A program made the translations under genes and the position numbers. From positions 1,612,001 to 1,676,000 of the forward strand of contig JAKZHN010000004.1 of assembly GCA_037179335.1 (NCBI GenBank): 64,000 bases of DNA. The letters run 5' to 3'. The stretch comes from Cyclaneusma minus. Its lineage: Eukaryota > Ascomycota > Leotiomycetes > Marthamycetales > Marthamycetaceae. The notes under the pieces were generated by a model, which did not search any database, was not told where the DNA came from, and saw only the letters and a program-made list of their open reading frames with translations. This document shows positions 24,592 through 34,058 of the stretch, piece by piece (positions within the stretch are counted from its first letter, which is position 1; every line of letters begins with the position of its first letter).

Positions 24592-25546
24592 GTGAAGTTT
24601 GTTAGGCTCGTGTAATGCTTGTGGGGGTGGAGCGTTTTTTGTTTTAGGAAGTCAACGGAGAAAGTGTTGGTAACTGTCTGGAAGGGTACGACATCAAGCG
24701 AAGATACGGGTAGCGAGATTGTACAAATGGTACGGTTTGTGGGCATTTGGGGATGAGTACAAAATCAATGTTGGACAATTGCTGGCTTGGGCAAATCCGG
24801 GCGTCTACGGCTCAGGCATGCAATGGTCTCGATGCGCAAATGCAGATTCCTTTTGGGAGAGGACGAGATACTTTCCAGAGATCTTTATTTGTAGATACGG
24901 GTTGGCCATGATGTGGGAAAACGGAATAAAATCTTTGCAATTCTAGTTTTCTTGCCTTTGTAATTATTCTTTCGTGAATCTACATATAGTAAATTTCGCC
25001 AAATTCCGGCACCTCTCTTGGAGGCCTTCTCCGATTCTTAGACTCTTACCTGGAAAGTGACACCGGGCTTTTTGCGTCTCCAATCTTAGTTATCCTTGGT
25101 ACCGCGACGGTCACGAGGTGAGCCTAGGCACCGAGAAGGGTCAGGGCGGAAATCATGGCTGTGATTTGATCCAAAGAGATGTTGAAAGAGAAACCTAATT
25201 ATACCTACCACTGAGGGCGGATATTCCTTATCCTAATCATTTTATGAACTGCACCGCATTTCTGCCACAGAGAGAAGAGGTCTCAAGGAGGAACTGCTTA
25301 TTACGCAAGCAATTTCTACGCTAGTACTGCGCTAACGCCTCGGCGTTGCGGTGATCTGTGCGGGCCTATGGTTCATGGCCGTGGTAACGACCTCTACCAA
25401 CTTTTGCTTCTCTGTGTACAATTTCTGCTGGCGCTCTCCCACGTCAAGCCTCGTCCCTCATCCACTGAGGAACGTCTTCCGTGCTACACTCTTGCTTACC
25501 CAGCCTGTTATCGCGTCCCAATTGACTCTGTCTCCATCACATTCAA
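24592..25546. other. Intergenic region between family 1 copies 2 and 3
   Basis: An AATAAA at 24925-24930, followed by T-rich sequence, is a plausible 3'-end signal for copy 2. The rest up to about 25,340 shows no gene, repeat or RNA I can recognise. From about 25,360 the sequence resembles the pyrimidine-rich 5' flank of the other family 1 copies (TGCTGGCGCTCTCCC at about 25,427 against CGCTGGCGCTCTCTC at about 23,269). Confidence 0.5.
24925..24930 (+). promoter_or_regulatory. Possible polyadenylation signal AATAAA for copy 2
   Basis: AATAAA lies about 335 bp after the stop of copy 2, followed by a T-rich stretch. Fungal genes often use looser signals, so this is only suggestive. Confidence 0.3.
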
Positions 25547-26599
25547 TTGCGCAACAACCCCGAACCTCGAAGAAGATCAAGCTTGACACCCTTGAACCGC
25601 AAAGGCCAGTTTGAAATCAGTCGCATCCCCCATCAAGCTCTTGGCCAGAAGGCATCAAGGAGCCTTGAGTCCATGCCTGTGTCCTCGTCCAACTCAACCC
25701 TCTCAAGCTATGGCTCCGTGGGTGGAAGCTCGACCTTTTCAGAGGAGCGCGCAGGCCTCGGCAGCAATATTCGAGGGTCCGGCCATCGATCCTTAACTCC
25801 GGACTCGATCTACTCATCCTCTGGGTCTTCTGTTGCCGGTTCTGAGGCGCCTAGATCCCGGCTCCTTGGACCTCGTCCGATGCCAGCGTCCACTTCCAAC
25901 TCGACCATGTCGCATAGCAAGTCCCGCCTTGGTGGTCCAGAAGACATCGAAATCATGGCGTCTTGCTCCGGGCCTCCTCTTCCTTTCTCCAAAAAGGCAC
26001 ACTCCGGCGTGAATGACTAGAAGAGATTGGCAATACCCCACATCACTGTGCAAGAACCAACTCCCCGACTCCTGGAGCTCTCCCCAAATCCGTCCATTGC
26101 CTCAGACCTTCTAGTGCCGTCCTATGTATCTGTCGCTCCTCGAAAAACTCATTCCATCCGTCAGCAAACAAGGCCCGCACATGTCCAGTCTGTCCGAACC
26201 CCCCGCGAGCCAGTGTCGACCACATCCCACCAGCTAGCATTGCTCAACAAGCCTCTCCCTGCACTCCCCGACGTTAGAGAAAGAAAGCCGGTACCGTCAA
26301 CACATAACCCCGCAACAATCAAGAAGAGTCCTGGATCCATCTGCCCTGACACGCCGCCACCGAGCCGCAAAGCTGTCAAGGTGATTGAGATTTCCCACAA
26401 GCCGAGCGTTCTTTCGCGTATCAGACACCAGTCTGTTAGCCAGCTCGCCACTGCCGCCGAAAAGGTCGCGGATAAGCTTACCCCCCGAAAAGCAACTATC
26501 GTCTCTCGTGTCCGCCGTGCCTCATTCACGAAGCCTGCAAAAGACAAAGTGCCCTATGGGTCCTACGGAGCACCTCTAGGTAGCTTCACTCAGATGTGA
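25547..26599 (+). pseudogene. Family 1 copy 3: in-frame stop and no clear ATG
   Basis: One frame runs from about 25547 to TGA at 26597-26599, broken by a single TAG at 26018-26020. The frame is the same on both sides, so this is a nonsense change and not a shift. No ATG starts the frame until Met at 25673. At the place matching the start of copies 2 and 4 (after CAAGCTT near 25,580) there is no ATG, so the start may be lost or lie in an upstream exon. Visible features: TLSSYGSV, RLLGPRPMPAS (matching QLFGARPMLAS of copy 1), then LAIPHITVQEPTPRLLELSP just after the stop, NKPLPALP, ERKPVPST, and the ending GSYGAPLGSFTQM. A CAG-to-TAG change would explain the stop and would be a CpA-to-TpA event typical of RIP. 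Function unknown. Confidence 0.75.
26018..26020 (+). other. In-frame TAG interrupting family 1 copy 3
   Basis: Reads VND-stop-KRLAIPHITVQE. The aligned positions in copies 1 and 2 are AEN-RQLLPVPY and ESK-EMLAVPH, so a sense codon is expected. No intron of length divisible by three with good splice sites removes it. Confidence 0.7.
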
Positions 26600-27330
26600 G
26601 CAAAGTTGTGGCTAGTAGCGTGAGGGGACTGGAATGACAAGATCTCTTGCTGCTCGTATGGGAAGAGGGCTCGAGATGGTGTTGCTAGCGGTGTCATGGT
26701 GGTGGTCTTATAAGATTGGGCGGGATAAGAGTGAAAGATCACTGGGGTCGAATTGTGGACATCGAATATCGATCTTGGTAATAAAAAGGAGCCTGCAATA
26801 TTGGACTATGCGTGAGGCTTGGGTTCTGGAAGGAGGATTACAAGATTTGGACACAAGGTCCAAGTACGGGAAGAATGGGCATATGACCGTATTCAGATGA
26901 GGATATGACTACTTCAGCCTAGAGCATTCAGAACCTCAAATCAGCATGCATGACTTGTCTCTCTATGATAGAGGTGTGTGATATCCCATCTGCACATTCA
27001 ATTATTTCTTCACAAATCTGCTCGTAGTGTAATTCATCCAAATGACATCCGCACACCGTGAAGCTTTCCGCAGTCGTTGTGTATTTCTCCTTTAGTTTGG
27101 ATTTTGTTGCCGCTTGAAGTCCTTCTATCACCCGCGGAATGTACTGACCAAATTCGTCCCTTACCGGCTCAAATCAGGTGTCCGCCGTGACGCTGCCGCC
27201 GCTGCTGCTTAGCCCCCTTTCTCACCTTTGTTTATCATCTCTGCTTACAATTTCCATACTCTCCTCTCTCCAGAGAACACACCTCCCTCGACCCAGCTTT
27301 GTATACATTCCTCAATTGCGGCAAGCTTCG
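26600..27330. other. Intergenic region between family 1 copies 3 and 4
   Basis: AATAAA at 26780-26785 may be the 3'-end signal of copy 3. From about 27,180 the sequence (GTGACGCTGCCGCCGCTGCTG, TTTGTTTATCATC, CTCTCCAGAGAACA) is the diverged 5' flank also seen before copy 2, followed directly by the ATG of copy 4. Nothing else was recognised. Confidence 0.5.
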
Positions 27331-27590
27331 ATGGAACCCATAATCATGTCTGATACTCGTCCAAGGTCGAGATCAGGTCCTCCGCCTCTTTCACAATCAC
27401 TCTCGAGCTCGAGCATCTCCAGCTTCGGATCTCTCTCTGCGTGAACTTGGAGAGAGTGACTTCAAGCTCTTTACCCCGCGCAAGATGCCCGAAAGGCAAT
27501 CACTGTCGAAGATCCCAATGAGAAAATCTTCATCGGTGGCTTACTCCGTTTATTCTGTATGCATGTCTTTGGCTCGGGATGCGGGTAGCA
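27331..27590 (+). pseudogene. Family 1 copy 4: truncated, frameshifted remnant
   Basis: ATG at 27331 opens 37 codons, MEPIIMSDTRPRSRSGPPPL then SQSLSSSSISSFGSLSA, clearly similar to the first 35 residues of copy 2 (SRPRARSGPRPLPRSLSSSSISSFGAL). It stops with TGA at 27442-27444. Just after, in another frame, comes RELGESDFKLFTPRKMPERQ, matching NLQEDEYKPFGPREMPETQ of copy 2. One frameshift therefore explains the early stop. Similarity is lost after about 27,590 and no ITVQE motif or basic tail follows. It is a dead 5' fragment of the family. Confidence 0.75.
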
Positions 27591-28329
27591 GCTACAGAAA
27601 CCTTTGAACTTGAAATATTGTGTTAGTATTGCGGGCAGCGGTTAAAAATAGCGTAGCGAACAGTGTTTGGGCAATACAAGACTTTGAGAAGTTCCTTATT
27701 TTTTTTCTCCCTATAATGATGTATTCCATGAGAGAATATTTTACGATAGCGGACGCAAGAAAAGGATAACTAGGGTTTATGAGTGAAGTGGATATTTTAG
27801 GTCAAATTGAGAACCAGCCACGGCTTTTTACTGTCACGGAAAACGGGCGATCTTGCTAAGTTTAGAGAACTGGGCATATAATACTCAAACAGACAATATA
27901 AGCATGCTCTACCGAAAGGAAATTAGATGGTGGTAGCATGTGAACCAATTAGAATCATTCTTTGTTGCCCTTGGCTTTCTGATCATCTCCCTATCAACCA
28001 TCTGACAGTGAAGCTCACTTACACATCACACCTTGTTTTGTCGCTCTGACCTTTCTGTCATCGTTGTGCTTTTGTTGTGCTTTAAGTCACTTTTGTCACT
28101 ATTGTAGACGGGCAAACCAGGCGCCACTATATGAGACATCTTAGGTGGAACTATTTATTGTTGCGGGAGTTCTGGCGATTAGACAGGAATATGACTCGAT
28201 AGATTTTCTAATTTGACAGCGTTTCAATGGTTCGGCCAAGATATGGGAAGTCGGCAGCATACTTATTATCCGACAGCAATCTGGTCATTTACGAGGATCC
28301 TAGAAGCTTCAATACTGTCATTCTAGTGA

Positions 28330-28442
28330 TTCGACAGGAGTCTCGGATTCGACAGGCATGTTTGAATTTGACCGACCTGTCTGGATCTGACCGGCCTGTT
28401 TGACTTTGACCAGTAAATCTGAACTCGACTGACCTGTCCGAA
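28330..28442. repeat. 19-bp degenerate minisatellite, about six copies
   Basis: Consecutive units start at 28330 (18 bp), 28348, 28367, 28386, 28405 and 28424. They share the form TTYGACCGRCCTGTYTGAA; the best copies are TTTGACCGACCTGTCTGGA, TCTGACCGGCCTGTTTGAC and CTCGACTGACCTGTCCGAA. The period is exactly 19 for the last five units. It lies about 500 bp upstream of the family 2 gene start. Confidence 0.8.
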
Positions 28443-28573
28443 GTCGAAAGCATCTTGATCACTTGCGAGAACTTTAGTGAACCGTGTGAATTTTCATGAT
28501 TTGATAGACTGTCGTCATATCACTTATGAAGTATTGCTTCCGCTTAAAATCTGGTAGCAAACTTTGCTCCCGT

Positions 28574-28606
28574 AAGCGACCGCCTCACAGCAGTTCACGG
28601 TCGCTT
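28574..28606. promoter_or_regulatory. Perfect 9-bp inverted repeat upstream of family 2 copy 1
   Basis: AAGCGACCG at 28574-28582 and CGGTCGCTT at 28598-28606, with a 15-bp spacer, lie about 330 bp before the ATG. They could be a dimeric transcription-factor site or chance. No function can be assigned from sequence. Confidence 0.4.
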
Positions 28607-28932
28607 AATAGCTGCTCCGCATAAAACCGCCTTCGCTGCGGACCTTCGAAGACGCCAGACCTCCGCCTTTTTTGTATCGCACACACCATCTTGGACATTG
28701 CAATTCTCCGCCTTTGCACTCTTGAGCTCTACCGACCTACCTCTGCGGGCCTCCATCTGTGCTTTACGAGATCATCTTCAACTCGAAAATCCAGCGCCAC
28801 TGCGCTTCTGAGTCTCCGCCAACTTGCCGACCTCGAAGTTGCCAGACTTCGGCGTCGTACTCCGCCACACCTTCTCCAAACCAAGAAGACTGCGACCTCT
28901 AGCTTTCGGACTTTCACCCACCTACCGCAGCC

Positions 28933-30565
28933 ATGAAGTTCTTTGCCAATGCCAGGTCTTCCTCTGCGCCCACTCCCACCAAGTCCCCCGCCAAGACGCT
29001 CTGGAAGTCCCCATCTATGCCAGCTTTGCGTGTGAACATGCAACGCTCTACGGTACAGACACATGTAGAAGGCAGTAAGTTCACCTACAACGACCACCCC
29101 GCCGACTACCTTCTGCAGCTTCACTAACATGCCTCCAGATGTGGTGATCGTAGAAGCGCCCAACGGCGCGCGCAACTACCTGTGCAGTAAGTTCAAACTC
29201 CCAAGGCTTCTGCTCTGTAGCCACCAGCTAACAGTCTCTACAGTGGTTTGTCTGGAGCAGCTGGGCCAATTGAAGCCGGCTACTCAGCCAGAACATGCCA
29301 ATACCGGCGACAGAGAGTTGAAGGTGTCAGAGTGCTTGAACCCTCGCTGCTTGGTGAAGGTCAATACCGCCAATGGCGGCGAACCAGCCTCACGTCTACC
29401 GCTTCCGACCTCGAGACCAATTGCAGCTTCACCCGTGGCTCCCACCAAGTCTCCTCGGAGCGCCATTCACAAATCGGCTTCCAACTTTGATTTGAAGCGC
29501 ATGGTTTCTCCGGCTGGCCACGGCGAAGAAGGAGCAGCGCCCAAGGTGTCTGAAGCTACTCGAAAGCTTACACCAACCAGTCACTCCCAGCCGGTCTTGG
29601 CGGCCACCAACAAACAACCACCTGCTCAAAAGGCTAGAGAGTCGAAGACGGAGCCGGTTCTCATCCCTCAGGCATTTGTTATTCAAGACGAAGACGGTCA
29701 GCGTATCATATCTTGGCGTCGACCGGCGGAGGAGAAAAACCGAGCTCCCGCTCGCGCTGCACCAGGTCCGCCAGTCCTGCGCAAGATTCAGTCCATTGCC
29801 GCTGTCCCGTCGCCGCTACGCGAAGTTCATACCATTGACTCTCGTATTTCCCATGACACCGTTATTTCGTCACCCCAGCCCTCTTCGTCGCTCGCTGTTG
29901 CCGATCATGCAACTCCATCTGCCGAAATGTTTTCTACAGCACCTTACGTTCCATATCCACTGGAAGAAGCGCTCGCAACTGATTCTGTTCCTTCTCGTGA
30001 AGCCGCAGCTTCGTCGCCGTCGCTGTCTGTCGGTGTTGCTGGTCTTGGAACTTCTTCTCCGGGAATGCTCTCTCGTCTACTCAAGTCTCCAAGCATGCCA
30101 ATCCTACCTGCTCGGCCCAATGTTCCCGGTATCATCCTCACACCAGGCCCGCGTGGCGAACGAACTGGCACACCAACTGGCAGGAGGGTCAGTCCTGATC
30201 CGGGCCATCTTTCTCCACCCGTCCCACAGCGACGAGTACGATCGAGGCAGACGCAGAGACACAACCAGGACCCAATGTTTCGTGGCTACATGCACATAAG
30301 CCCTTGGAAGACGAGCCACGAGTTGCGAATGGCGGCCATGAGTGAGGGTGTAAGCCTCGCAACGGGTGAGTGGACGGTGGTAGATAGGGCTTTCATCAAC
30401 AAGACGGCACTCGACACGGGCTTCGAGAAGTACAGAACCCGCTGGACCAAAGATCATCTAATTCTTGTGTTCAAAGAGTTAGATGGGAGTCAAATTGCGA
30501 ACTATGCCAGACTGACTCGTTTGGTGCTGGAGCCGCGCCCAGAGTCGTTGGGTGTGGTGGTCTGA
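28933..30565 (+). CDS. Family 2 copy 1: three-exon hypothetical protein, 503 aa, paired cysteines
   Basis: Exons 28933-29074, 29139-29186 and 29244-30565 give 503 codons plus TGA. Both introns (64 and 57 nt) have GTAAGTTC donors, CTAAC branch sites (29123, 29228) and CAG acceptors, and both are phase 1; the second is also open in frame. Function unknown. The N-terminus is short and basic with KSPSMPAL (about residues 25-32). NVVIVEAPNGARNYLCMVCL spans 48-67, giving C63-x2-C66, with C94-x4-C99 after 27 residues: a possible zinc-binding knuckle. A long Ser/Pro-rich linker contains a second KSPSMPIL near 30,077. The last 95 residues look folded (RGYMHISPWKTSHEL, TGEWTVVDRAFINKTALD, LILVFKELDGSQI). 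No signal peptide or membrane segment. The paralogue at 31537 shares both intron positions and the RNYLC motif. Confidence 0.8.
29075..29138 (+). other. Intron 1 of family 2 copy 1
   Basis: 64 nt from GTAAGTTC to CTCCAG with CACTAAC as the branch site, phase 1 after GGC-A. The matching intron in copy 2 is 31610-31660 in the same phase. Confidence 0.8.
29187..29243 (+). other. Intron 2 of family 2 copy 1
   Basis: 57 nt from GTAAGTTC to TCTACAG with GCTAACAG as the branch site, phase 1 after TGC-A. It is a multiple of three without stops, so retention would add 19 residues without breaking the frame. Confidence 0.75.
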
Positions 30566-31536
30566 AGCTGCAGGGATGGGAGACCGGATACATCGGATTC
30601 GGAAGTTGAGGGGCATAGTAATGGTCAGATTATCGCATGCCTTTGGGATGAGAGCTTCGCAGTGGGTACTGAAAAGGATGTCTACATACTGCCTAGTGGC
30701 AGCGACATTCTTATTCATGGACTCGGGCGGTGGATACTGGAGGACAGCTCGTTTGTACCGTAGTTTTGACTCCCAATGTAGAAAGTTGCAGCTTGAACTT
30801 TCCTCATCACCACTCGAGCTCTTTCAGTTCGTATAGTTTCCACCTTCGCTCGATCCCTGATTACCCAAGGAAGGTCGTTTCTCATTCAGGTCCCCGCCAA
30901 ATCCTGACAGGTTCCGCTTGAATCAGATAGTAGTTAGATAGTGTAGTTTTAGGTCTTACATAATGCAGCGAACTTTTACATGCCGTTATTTCGTAATGAA
31001 ATTTTGAACTTGCACAGAGCTTATTTGATTGAATCACCTTACCGATATCCTTTCCTCATGTTTCAGCAGGGGAACTCCCCTTGTTGCGCCAGAGGCCGCT
31101 GGAAGAAACAGCGCAAGTAGGACTGAGAGAATAGCCAAAAAAGCTCCATCTCGCTGTATATCTATATTTTTAGCTGACTAATGGCCGTGCAGACACTCTA
31201 TCCCGCAATAGTCCTCCCTTTGTTGACACCCGCTTTATTTGTATACTACCGCATCCGCGACCAAACAGCGGACGCGTTCAACAACAAATTTTGCCAGCCA
31301 CTCGAAGTCAACTATCCCACCACTGTTTACTTTCTTCGAAGATTGTGACCACTCAGTCTTGGACCGACCACGCGTCTTTGCTCACCTCGGATCATCCAAT
31401 CTCCTCTACTTCTAAGTTACACGGCAAAGTCTGCTTGGTAGGCTCGCAGAGACTCGAATTGCCCGTCAATTGTGCCCCGTAGCGGGTCTGCCTCATATTG
31501 GTTTCCCTTCAACAGCGAGCCTTTCTTCATGGCATC
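30566..31536. other. Intergenic region between the two family 2 genes
   Basis: About 970 bp with balanced composition. Open frames are short and unrecognised. It presumably holds the 3' UTR of copy 1 and the promoter of copy 2. No repeat or RNA gene was seen. Confidence 0.45.
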
Positions 31537-32957
31537 ATGCGTTCTCAGAGGGTTTTCAACATCCCCACTCCTCAGCCTTACGCGCTGGTCCGGGTGATCG
31601 TGACGGGCAGTATATCAAACTTTGTGCTATATAGATACCAACATGCTGACAGGATGATAGATATTTTGGTTGTCGTCAGCGACGCGGGTCGTAACTACCT
31701 TTGCCGTGAGTCATCATCTAGTCCGCGATCCTGGTCTCAGTACCTTTACTGACTGCTCTAGTGAACTGCATTGGTCACCTCGGTCAGCAGCGATCTTCTA
31801 CCCCTGGTGGCGATGGGCTGGCAAGGATTGGACATCGCGAGATCTGTGTAGATGTTTGCGAGCACTGCGGTACCACTCTCTACCAGAATCTGGAAGGGCC
31901 ACAACCTGAAACAGACCTTTCGGGATGGCGGCTACAGCAGACGGGAGTTCCCATTCCATCCCCGTCCCGGCAACTGGCGAACACCTCTGAGCCATCAAGG
32001 TCGATCCCCAAGCAGCCGAGAGAGAAACTGCCGTCCGACATACGTCCCGAGATCAGGCCTACGAGAATCACCCCTGTGAGTAATCGCACCCCTGGAGTCA
32101 ATGTCCGGATCAGAATCAAGCCTGTCAAAAGCATGCCGGTCAAGCATGTTATTGTTGCGACTACAGAGAATCGACACATCACTGCCCAATCCCAGTCTGC
32201 TACCATAGCTGCCACCCGGATTACAAAGTTCCACGGAGATCCGTTCGTCGACAAGCTTGATAGCTCCAAGAACGACAATTCCTTCATGAAGCGCCTCGAG
32301 GAAAAACGCCAGGAATGGGCACAGCGGTCTCAGTTGACCCCGCCGGTGTCGCCTGTGCCTGCCAGCTCACTGGACCCACCTCCTCTGAGTTCCGCTAAGC
32401 CTAGTAACTCGCAAACCGAATAGTCTCCCAGCAAGGCTAATACCGTCAACAACGCCATTGCTCATTTCGAGCGTCTTGTGGAAAAGAGGAAGTTACTTCA
32501 GACAGCGAGAAAAGACTTCCGAGGTTATGTCGCACCGTATGTCGAAGATTTTCATGATGATTCCGTTGATGCCGTTGCGGTCGACCTACCGGTAGCTCAG
32601 GAGTCTCCACCACAACTTGCCAAGTCCTCAGCAGTACTAAGGCCCGAGTCGTCTCACAAGCAAGACGTCAACCAACAGCAGAAAAGTCCCTCAAGAACTT
32701 CGGCCGATGAGAAGCCAAAGCCTCATCGGGACCCATACGCTCATGCAGCGCCACTCAGATCTTGGTTCAGTCCTACAAAGGGGCCTAAGGATCCGGAGCA
32801 CTGGGCTCACAGGATTGCTTTTCATGACGGCAAAGGGGTAATCAAGCGTATTGGCTATTATCGTGACCCGGTCGCCGTGATTGAGCCTGGCAGATACAGC
32901 AGAGTAGACAATAGCGCCAAAGTTGGAGACGTCTGCTGGCCACGTGTGACCGCTTGA
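31537..32957 (+). pseudogene. Family 2 copy 2: paralogue with in-frame stop
   Basis: Exon 1 31537-31609, intron 31610-31660 (GTATAT...GATGATAG, branch CTGAC), exon 2 31661-31705, intron 31706-31761 (GTGAGT...CTCTAG, branch CTGAC at 31749), and exon 3 from 31762. Both introns are phase 1 at the same places as in copy 1. The joined start reads VIVTG, then NILVVVSDAGRNYLCLNCIG, matching NVVIVEAPNGARNYLCMVCL. Cysteines are C39-x2-C42 and C72-x2-C75 (plus C68), a neat zinc-ribbon-like spacing. The frame stops at TAG 32421-32423 (259 aa) but continues open in the same frame to 32957 with protein-like sequence (DPYAHAAPLRSWFSP, DPEHWAHRIAFHDGKGVIKR, RIGYYRDPVAVIEPGRYSR). The stop is therefore probably a nonsense mutation. 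A further stretch to 33115 is open in another frame. The 259-aa short form could still be expressed. Confidence 0.7.
32421..32423 (+). other. In-frame TAG interrupting family 2 copy 2
   Basis: SNSQTE-stop-SPSKANTVNNAIAHFERLVEKRK: the frame is open and protein-like on both sides. CAG to TAG is a single C-to-T change in a CpA, the same type as in family 1 copy 3. Confidence 0.65.
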
Positions 32958-33558
32958 GAGGGGTTGGCCTCTTGCTGAGATGCGGACGGATCCATTTGAA
33001 GTTCCAAAACCTGCGAATCGAGCTACGGTGGTAGAGGAGCTTGGACATAGGATGTTGGATTACGGTATCAGGCAGCTGTACTCGTGGAAGAACATGGTGC
33101 TGAGCTGGATATGAACAGAGAGTCCCAAGAAAGTCCGTATTGGCAAGCAAATCCCGGAGCGACTTCAATTAGCCAACCGAATCCATACCGAATCCTTCTC
33201 TCGACTTCGCATTCTCGAAGTCGCCGGCGGAGCCAATCTCAGGCACGCAAAGTCGAATGAGGTTCGAGGATAAGATCTGCTCAGAATCCTTTACCCCCGG
33301 ATCTCTTCACACTGGACAGTCACGTTTGGAATTTCATCATTAGGTCGCACGTTCTACGTGTCCTGAAGACACCGGAGAATTGGAGCATGGGATGCTCGAA
33401 GATGTGACTTTGGCAAGTGCTATTGCGCATCTCTGGCGTGGGTGGCTCAGGAATAGGAGTTTTATGTCTCCATAGATCATCACATGCAACGAGAGAGAGA
33501 ATACCCATTTCCAACGTCTATTCCGTAATGCCAGGCACAGCGAGCGGCCTTGAAGCTT
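32958..33558 (+). other. Possible displaced C-terminus of family 2 copy 2, then island edge
   Basis: From 32950 to 33115 another frame is open and reads like a real protein end (ERGWPLAEMRTDPFEVPKPA, then EELGHRMLDYGIRQLYSWKN). One base lost or gained near 32,950 would attach it to the frame ending at 32957. After 33,115 the sequence is balanced but no gene is seen, and composition falls to AT-rich from about 33,660. Confidence 0.4.
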
Positions 33559-33666
33559 GCCAGCCAGCCAGCCAGAAAAAAGCTTCGCTTTTTAGCTTTT
33601 AAGGGCATTCGGAGCTTTGCTGGCTTTTTTTAAGGCTAAGGCTGGCAGGCTTTAAAACTGATTGGC
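33559..33666. repeat. 108-bp MITE-like repeat, copy 1, at isochore edge
   Basis: Begins GCCAGCCAGCCAGCCAG and ends GGCTGGCAGGC followed by a short A/T tail and TTGGC, so the ends are roughly inverted. Inside is a 7-bp-stem hairpin AAAAAGCTTCGCTTTTT. A second copy at 33951-34058 matches over the whole length. Confidence 0.7.
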
Positions 33667-33950
33667 TATAATGCTATATAATAATTTATATATAAAAAAA
33701 GCGGGCGAAAAAAATAAAGATAGCTGGCGGTTAATTTGCAAAAAGCATTGCTAAAAAATAAAAATTTTAACTTTTTAAAAATTTTATTTATGCGCTTTTA
33801 GCTAGCTAAAAGCTTTATACGCTTTTTATATATAATATCGGCCGCCAATTAATTTTTTAATATAAAATTAATTACTTATACTTTTATAAATTATTATATA
33901 TAATTTAAAAATAATTATAATATTAAATATAGCTAATAGTTTTCAAATTT
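33667..33950. other. AT-rich spacer between two 108-bp repeats
   Basis: A 284-bp sequence with the composition of the transposon blocks. It holds a few GCGG/CCGCC words but no gene, and may itself be part of a compound element bounded by the two 108-bp repeats. Confidence 0.5.
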
Positions 33951-34058
33951 GCCAGCTAGCTAGCCAAAAAAAAGCTTTGCTTTTTAGCTTTTAAAGGCAT
34001 TTAAAGCTTTGCTGGCTTTTTTTAAAACTAAGGCTGGCAGGCTTTAAGGCTAATTGGC
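33951..34058. repeat. 108-bp MITE-like repeat, copy 2
   Basis: Direct repeat of 33559-33666 with starts 392 bp apart. Most differences are G-to-A or C-to-T (GCCAGCCAGCC became GCCAGCTAGCTAGCC; GCTTCGC became GCTTTGC; GGGCATTCGGAG became AGGCATTTAAAG). This copy, deeper in the AT block, is the more mutated. Confidence 0.7.

Larger units (their letters stand above)
27591..28932. other. Long non-coding stretch between the two gene families
   Basis: No gene was recognised. It contains the 19-bp tandem repeats at 28330-28442, a 9-bp-stem inverted repeat at 28574-28606, and the presumed promoter and 5' UTR of the next gene from about 28,600. Short GACAGG and TCTGACC words recur from about 28,000 to 28,300, so the minisatellite may be the core of a larger decayed array. 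Confidence 0.5.

Noticed and set aside
24719..24946. 75-codon open frame after family 1 copy 2 as a separate small gene
   Set aside because: It lies in the presumed 3' UTR, has no recognised domain, and similar short frames occur throughout the island.
28729..29175. 148-codon minus-strand open frame over the start of family 2 copy 1
   Set aside because: It covers two well-formed plus-strand introns and exon 1; the Arg/Gly composition is typical of an antisense shadow.
29676..30299. 207-codon plus-strand open frame inside family 2 copy 1
   Set aside because: Another frame of the intact third exon. The exon frame is supported by splicing and by the paralogue.
20430..33560. Gene island as an effector or secondary-metabolite cluster
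   Set aside because: No member has a visible signal peptide, and no biosynthetic enzyme, transporter or regulator is present. Location between AT blocks alone is not enough.
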